The position numbers and the translations under genes were made by a program. A stretch of 7,821 bases of DNA, from the NCBI GenBank assembly GCA_023441105.1, contig JAEZQX010000536.1:1-7821 (forward strand). Direction: 5' to 3'. Under the pieces are notes generated by a model. It saw nothing but the letters and a program-made list of their open reading frames with translations. It did no database searches and was not told the origin of the DNA. Numbering within the stretch: position 1 is the first letter of the stretch; the number at the start of each line of letters is the position of its first letter. The stretch comes from Pseudomonadota bacterium (GTDB taxonomy: Bacteria > Pseudomonadota > Gammaproteobacteria > Burkholderiales > Burkholderiaceae). Below, one piece after another: positions 4,841 to 7,821 of this stretch.

Positions 4841-7012
4841 ATGGCCGAAAAGATCCGCATCGGTGACCAGTGGTACGTCTCGGCCCGGTCTGCCCGCACG
4901 GAAGCGACCCCGCAGGTGCTGAAGAACGACGAGACGTTCGCGATATTCGACCGCTTCGGCGACTCGGAAGTGCTGGTGCCGGGCGAGCAAGGCATCTATC
5001 ACGAGGACACGCGACACCTGTCCTTTTACGAGTTGCTGGTGGACGGGCTGCGCCCGCTCTACCTCGGCTCCACCGTCAAGGATGACAGCAGCCTGCTGAT
5101 CATTGACCTGATGAACCCCGATCTACCGCGCGAGGACGGGGGGCGAGTCGAGAAGGGCACCGTCCACATCTTTCGTGCCAAGCTCGTCTGGGACGCGAGT
5201 TGCTACGAACACATCCGCCTGGTGAACCATGGCCAGGAGTCGGTGACGCTGGACGTCAGCATCACCTTTCTCGCCGAATTCGACGATCTCTTCGAAGTCC
5301 GCGGCATGCGCCGGGAGCAGCGTGGCGAACGCCTGCCGAGCGAAGTGGCGGACGACACGGCCATCCTGTCGTACCAGGGACGCGACGGGCTGCGCCTCGT
5401 CACCCGCCTGCTTTTCCGCCCGGCCCCGACCGCGCTCGCCGAGGGCACCGCGACCTATCGGGTGCAGCTCGCGCCGCTCGCCGAGACCCACCTGTACTGC
5501 ACGGTGAGTTGCCTTCGTCAAGGACTGCCGTCACGGCCGCGTCTCGCCGGCTACGAGGAAGCGCTTTCCGCGAGCAGCGCCGCCCGTCGCGCGACCGATC
5601 TCGCCAGCTGCAGAATCGAATCATCGAACCTGCTCTTCAACCGCTGGACGGACCGGGCGCGATCCGATCTCTCGATGCTCACCACGGGACTGCCGACCGG
5701 GCCGTACCCGTATGCCGGCGTCCCCTGGTATTCCACCACCTTCGGCAGGGACGGCATCCTGACTGCGATGCAGTACCTTTGGGTGGACCCGCAGCTGGCG
5801 CGCGGCGTGCTCGCCTTCCTCGCCTCGGCGCAAGCCACTGCCGAAGATCCGGCCAATGACGCGGAGCCAGGCAAGATCCTGCATGAGGCGCGCAAAGGCG
5901 AGATGGCCCGCACGCGCGAGATTCCGTTCGGCCGCTACTACGGCACCGTCGATGCAACTCCACTGTTCGTTGCATTGGCCGGGGCGTATCACCGCCGCAC
6001 CGGCGACCTCGACTTCATCCGGCAGATCTGGCCAAACATTCTCGCTGCGCTGGTTTGGATTGACCGCTACGGCGACGTCGACAGCGACGGCTTCGTGGAG
6101 TATGCGCGGCGCAGCGGGGACGGCCTTGTCCAGCAGGGATGGAAGGACTCGCAGGATTCGATCTTCCACGCCGACGGCCGGCTCGCCGAAGCTCCGATTG
6201 CGCTGTGCGAGGTGCAGGCCTACGTATACGACGCCAAGCTGCAGGCGAGCGAGTTGGCAGGCCTGCTGGGCGAGCCGGCCCTGGGCGAGCGCCTGCGCGA
6301 GGACGCGCATTCGCTCAAGCAAGACTTCAATGCCAAGTTCTGGTGCGAGGAGCTTGGTACCTTCGCGATCGCGCTCGACGGGCACAAGCAGCAGTGTAGG
6401 ATCGCCGCTTCCAACGCCGGCCACGCGCTGTGGTGCGGCATCGCCAACGAGCGACATGCGGCTCGAATCGCCAAATCGATGATGAGCAAGCAGATGTTCT
6501 GTGGTTGGGGGGTACGCACGGTCGCAAGCGGGCAGCCCCGCTACAACCCGATGTCTTACCACAACGGATCGATATGGCCACACGACAATGCGATCGTCGC
6601 CGCCGGCATGGCACGCTACGGCCATATCGAAGAAGCGCTGCGGATCATGGGGGCGATGTACGAAGCCAGTGTGTCCTTCGACCAGCACCGGCTGCCGGAG
6701 CTGTTCTGCGGCTTCGCGCGACGCGAAGCCGAAGGCCCCACGCTCTACCCGGTCGCCTGTTCGCCGCAGGCCTGGGCGGCGGCGGCTGCCTTCGGCCTGC
6801 TCGGCGCCTGCCTCGGCATCGACTTCAATCCGGATCGACCGGAGATCGTGTTGCGCCGCCCCCGCCTGCCGGAATACATTCAGTGGCTGCGGATCGGCCC
6901 GCTGTCGATCCGGCAGCATAGCGTCGAGCTCCTGCTGCGGCGCTACGAGAACAACGTCGGCATCGACGTGCTGCAGAAGCACGGCGAGGTCGCGATCAGC
7001 GTCGTCTTCTGA
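4841..7012 (+). CDS. Glycogen debranching enzyme-like glycosidase (amylo-alpha-1,6-glucosidase superfamily)
   Basis: This 723-residue protein has the two-domain layout of the COG3408-type family. Residues about 24-230 form an N-terminal beta-sandwich of the GDE_N_bis type, seen in the FAIFDRFGDSEV, GIYHEDTRHLSFYELLVDG and IIDLMNP segments. Residues about 265-700 form an (alpha/alpha)6 barrel glycosidase domain. It includes F301-G-R-D304-G, EARKGEMAR, G433-W-K-D436-S-Q-D439-S, H574-N-G-S-I-W-P-H-D-N583 and LPE620-LFCG. D304, D436, D439 and E620 are reasonable candidates for catalytic or sugar-binding acids. There is no GH13 glucanotransferase domain, so it is not the bifunctional eukaryotic-type enzyme. 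Proteins of this type are usually annotated amylo-alpha-1,6-glucosidase, but I know of little direct proof, and substrates could be glucosyl or other small glycosides. It has no signal peptide, so it is expected to be cytoplasmic. It is tightly coupled to the GT4 gene upstream and followed after 55 bases by a quinoprotein gene. Family assignment is strong, substrate open. Confidence 0.88.
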   Translation: MAEKIRIGDQWYVSARSARTEATPQVLKNDETFAIFDRFGDSEVLVPGEQGIYHEDTRHLSFYELLVDGLRPLYLGSTVKDDSSLLIIDLMNPDLPREDGGRVEKGTVHIFRAKLVWDASCYEHIRLVNHGQESVTLDVSITFLAEFDDLFEVRGMRREQRGERLPSEVADDTAILSYQGRDGLRLVTRLLFRPAPTALAEGTATYRVQLAPLAETHLYCTVSCLRQGLPSRPRLAGYEEALSASSAARRATDLASCRIESSNLLFNRWTDRARSDLSMLTTGLPTGPYPYAGVPWYSTTFGRDGILTAMQYLWVDPQLARGVLAFLASAQATAEDPANDAEPGKILHEARKGEMARTREIPFGRYYGTVDATPLFVALAGAYHRRTGDLDFIRQIWPNILAALVWIDRYGDVDSDGFVEYARRSGDGLVQQGWKDSQDSIFHADGRLAEAPIALCEVQAYVYDAKLQASELAGLLGEPALGERLREDAHSLKQDFNAKFWCEELGTFAIALDGHKQQCRIAASNAGHALWCGIANERHAARIAKSMMSKQMFCGWGVRTVASGQPRYNPMSYHNGSIWPHDNAIVAAGMARYGHIEEALRIMGAMYEASVSFDQHRLPELFCGFARREAEGPTLYPVACSPQAWAAAAAFGLLGACLGIDFNPDRPEIVLRRPRLPEYIQWLRIGPLSIRQHSVELLLRRYENNVGIDVLQKHGEVAISVVF

Positions 7013-7029
7013 CGCCTCCAGTCGAGGCG
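7013..7029. other. Small GC-rich hairpin right after the debranching-like gene
   Basis: CGCCTC (7013-7018) pairs with GAGGCG (7024-7029) around a five-base loop, starting at the base after the stop codon. No T-run follows. It may slow 3' decay or modulate read-through into the quinoprotein gene, or be chance in GC-rich DNA. Confidence 0.35.
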
Positions 7030-7054
7030 CAGGCGGCGCCAGACCATCGATACC

Positions 7055-7060
7055 AGGAGG
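7055..7060 (+). promoter_or_regulatory. Ribosome binding site for a TTG start
   Basis: AGGAGG sits seven bases before the TTG at 7068, the ideal distance. An ATG at 7063 is only two bases from the site and reads ATG-GCT-TGA, so it cannot start the gene. Confidence 0.75.
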
Positions 7061-7067
7061 CGATGGC

Positions 7068-7821
7068 TTGAGGCGAATCTTTCTCGCTGTCGTCGTTGCG
7101 CTCGCGGCGCTGCTCCTGGTCGCCGGTCTTTATCTCCACCTGAACCGCTACGTGCCGCCGCAGGCGCGCCAAGGGACAACCGCATTCCAGGCGCCGGGCC
7201 CGGCACCCGACGACCTGAGCTGGTCCTCCTACGGCGGCGACCCGGGCCAGGGGCGGCAGTCGGCCATCGGCCAGATCGACCGCGCCAATGTCGCCCACCT
7301 GCGCCAGGCCTGGGCCTATCGCACCGGTGAAATCGAGCGCCGCGGCCGCTGGGCAAAGGACGGCAAGTTCCAGAACACGCCGATCATCGTCGCCGGCAAC
7401 CTCGTCGTGTGCACGCCGTTCAACCGCGTCATCGCCCTCGATCCCGTCACCGGCAGCGAGCGCTGGGTCTACGATCCCGAGGTGCAGGTGGGCGAGCGGC
7501 CCGACGAACGCTTCAACTGCCGCGGCCTTGCGCGCTGGCAGGAACCCGGCGACGGCAGCGCGCGGCCGTGTGGCGAACGGCTGTTGCTGGCCACCACCGA
7601 CCGCCGCCTGGTGGCACTCGAGGCCGCCAGCGGCCGACCGTGCCGGGACTTCGGCGTCGAAGGCCAGGTGTCCATACCGCTGGAGCGGCCGGAGCTGCGG
7701 GCCGCCGAGCTGCAGTTCGCTTCCGCGCCGGCGGTGGTCGGCGACGTGCTGGTGGTCGGATCGGCCAGCGGCGACAACGGCCGCGCCTTCGGCCCGGCCG
7801 GTACCGTCCGGGCCTTCGACG
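7068..7821 (+). CDS. Membrane-anchored PQQ-dependent dehydrogenase, glucose/quinate type (partial, N-terminal part)
   Basis: From the TTG at 7068 the frame stays open to the window edge, giving 251 residues of an enzyme that should be far longer. Residues 1-3 are positively charged, and about 4-22 form one hydrophobic helix (IFLAVVVALAALLLVAGLY), a membrane anchor. The quinoprotein propeller then begins: W52-SSYGGDP, QIDRANVAHLRQAW, FQNTP, C115-T-P-F-N-R-V-I-ALDPVTG, and FNC151-RGLARW. I compare these with the E. coli membrane glucose dehydrogenase pattern CTPHQRLFALDAATG and TCRGVSYH from memory. Family members oxidise sugars or cyclic polyols in the periplasm with PQQ and calcium, and pass electrons to ubiquinone. 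Classical glucose dehydrogenases carry about five membrane helices before the propeller; here there is one, so this is a short-anchor variant, and a sugar, polyol or quinate substrate cannot be chosen. No PQQ synthesis gene is in view. It probably shares the transcript of the upstream hydrolase. Confidence 0.88.
   Translation, partial: MRRIFLAVVVALAALLLVAGLYLHLNRYVPPQARQGTTAFQAPGPAPDDLSWSSYGGDPGQGRQSAIGQIDRANVAHLRQAWAYRTGEIERRGRWAKDGKFQNTPIIVAGNLVVCTPFNRVIALDPVTGSERWVYDPEVQVGERPDERFNCRGLARWQEPGDGSARPCGERLLLATTDRRLVALEAASGRPCRDFGVEGQVSIPLERPELRAAELQFASAPAVVGDVLVVGSASGDNGRAFGPAGTVRAFD

Noticed and set aside
5621..6982. Long leftward open frame (453 codons) opposite the debranching-like gene
   Set aside because: The rightward frame carries clear family motifs over the whole length; the leftward frame is an expected GC-rich shadow with no recognisable domain and no ribosome site that I could see.
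1..7821. tRNA, rRNA, CRISPR array, insertion sequence or integrase
   Set aside because: No cloverleaf-like sequence, regularly spaced repeat, transposase-like motif or long terminal inverted repeat was noticed on either strand by eye; a covariance-model scan would settle small RNAs.

Overview
This is a GC-rich bacterial window with strong G/C preference at third codon positions, standard Shine-Dalgarno sites and several GTG/TTG starts. The gene families (GFA-type zinc protein, LCB5/YegS lipid kinase, a membrane quinoprotein of the glucose dehydrogenase type) point to a proteobacterium, but the sequence alone does not allow a finer placement. No tRNA, rRNA, CRISPR array, transposase or integrase was seen. 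It reads as ordinary chromosomal, mostly metabolic DNA.

Layout. At the left edge is the 5' end of a leftward gene encoding an exported protein with a Tat-like signal peptide (162 to 1). A short divergent region follows. Then comes a rightward cluster: a GFA/CENP-V-fold zinc protein (346-819), a diacylglycerol/sphingosine-kinase-like protein (892-1773), and an inositol-monophosphatase-family protein that overlaps it by four bases (1770-2666). A 59-residue orphan protein (2741-2920) follows, and two hairpins after it (2949-2980 and 2994-3014, the second with a short T-rich tail) probably end this rightward transcript. A small leftward gene (3292-3080) encodes a 70-residue beta-rich protein with an internal duplication, and it ends facing those hairpins.

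After a 255-bp divergent spacer the right half is rightward again. A GT4 glycosyltransferase starts at TTG with a near-perfect ribosome binding site (3548-4840). Its stop codon directly abuts the ATG of a 723-residue protein of the glycogen-debranching/amylo-alpha-1,6-glucosidase superfamily (4841-7012). After 55 bp comes a PQQ-dependent dehydrogenase of the membrane glucose/quinate dehydrogenase family, cut off by the right edge (7068-7821).

How the genes may work together. The lipid kinase and the IMPase-like protein are translationally coupled and could phosphorylate and dephosphorylate related lipid or polyol substrates. The glycosyltransferase and the debranching-like hydrolase are almost certainly co-translated and probably make and trim, or recycle, the same alpha-glycan or glycoside. 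The quinoprotein may share their transcript, but it acts on the periplasmic side, so a pathway link is speculative. I found no convincing new defence or mobile system. The most interesting leads are the GT4-hydrolase pair of unknown substrate, the kinase-phosphatase pair and the two uncharacterised small proteins.
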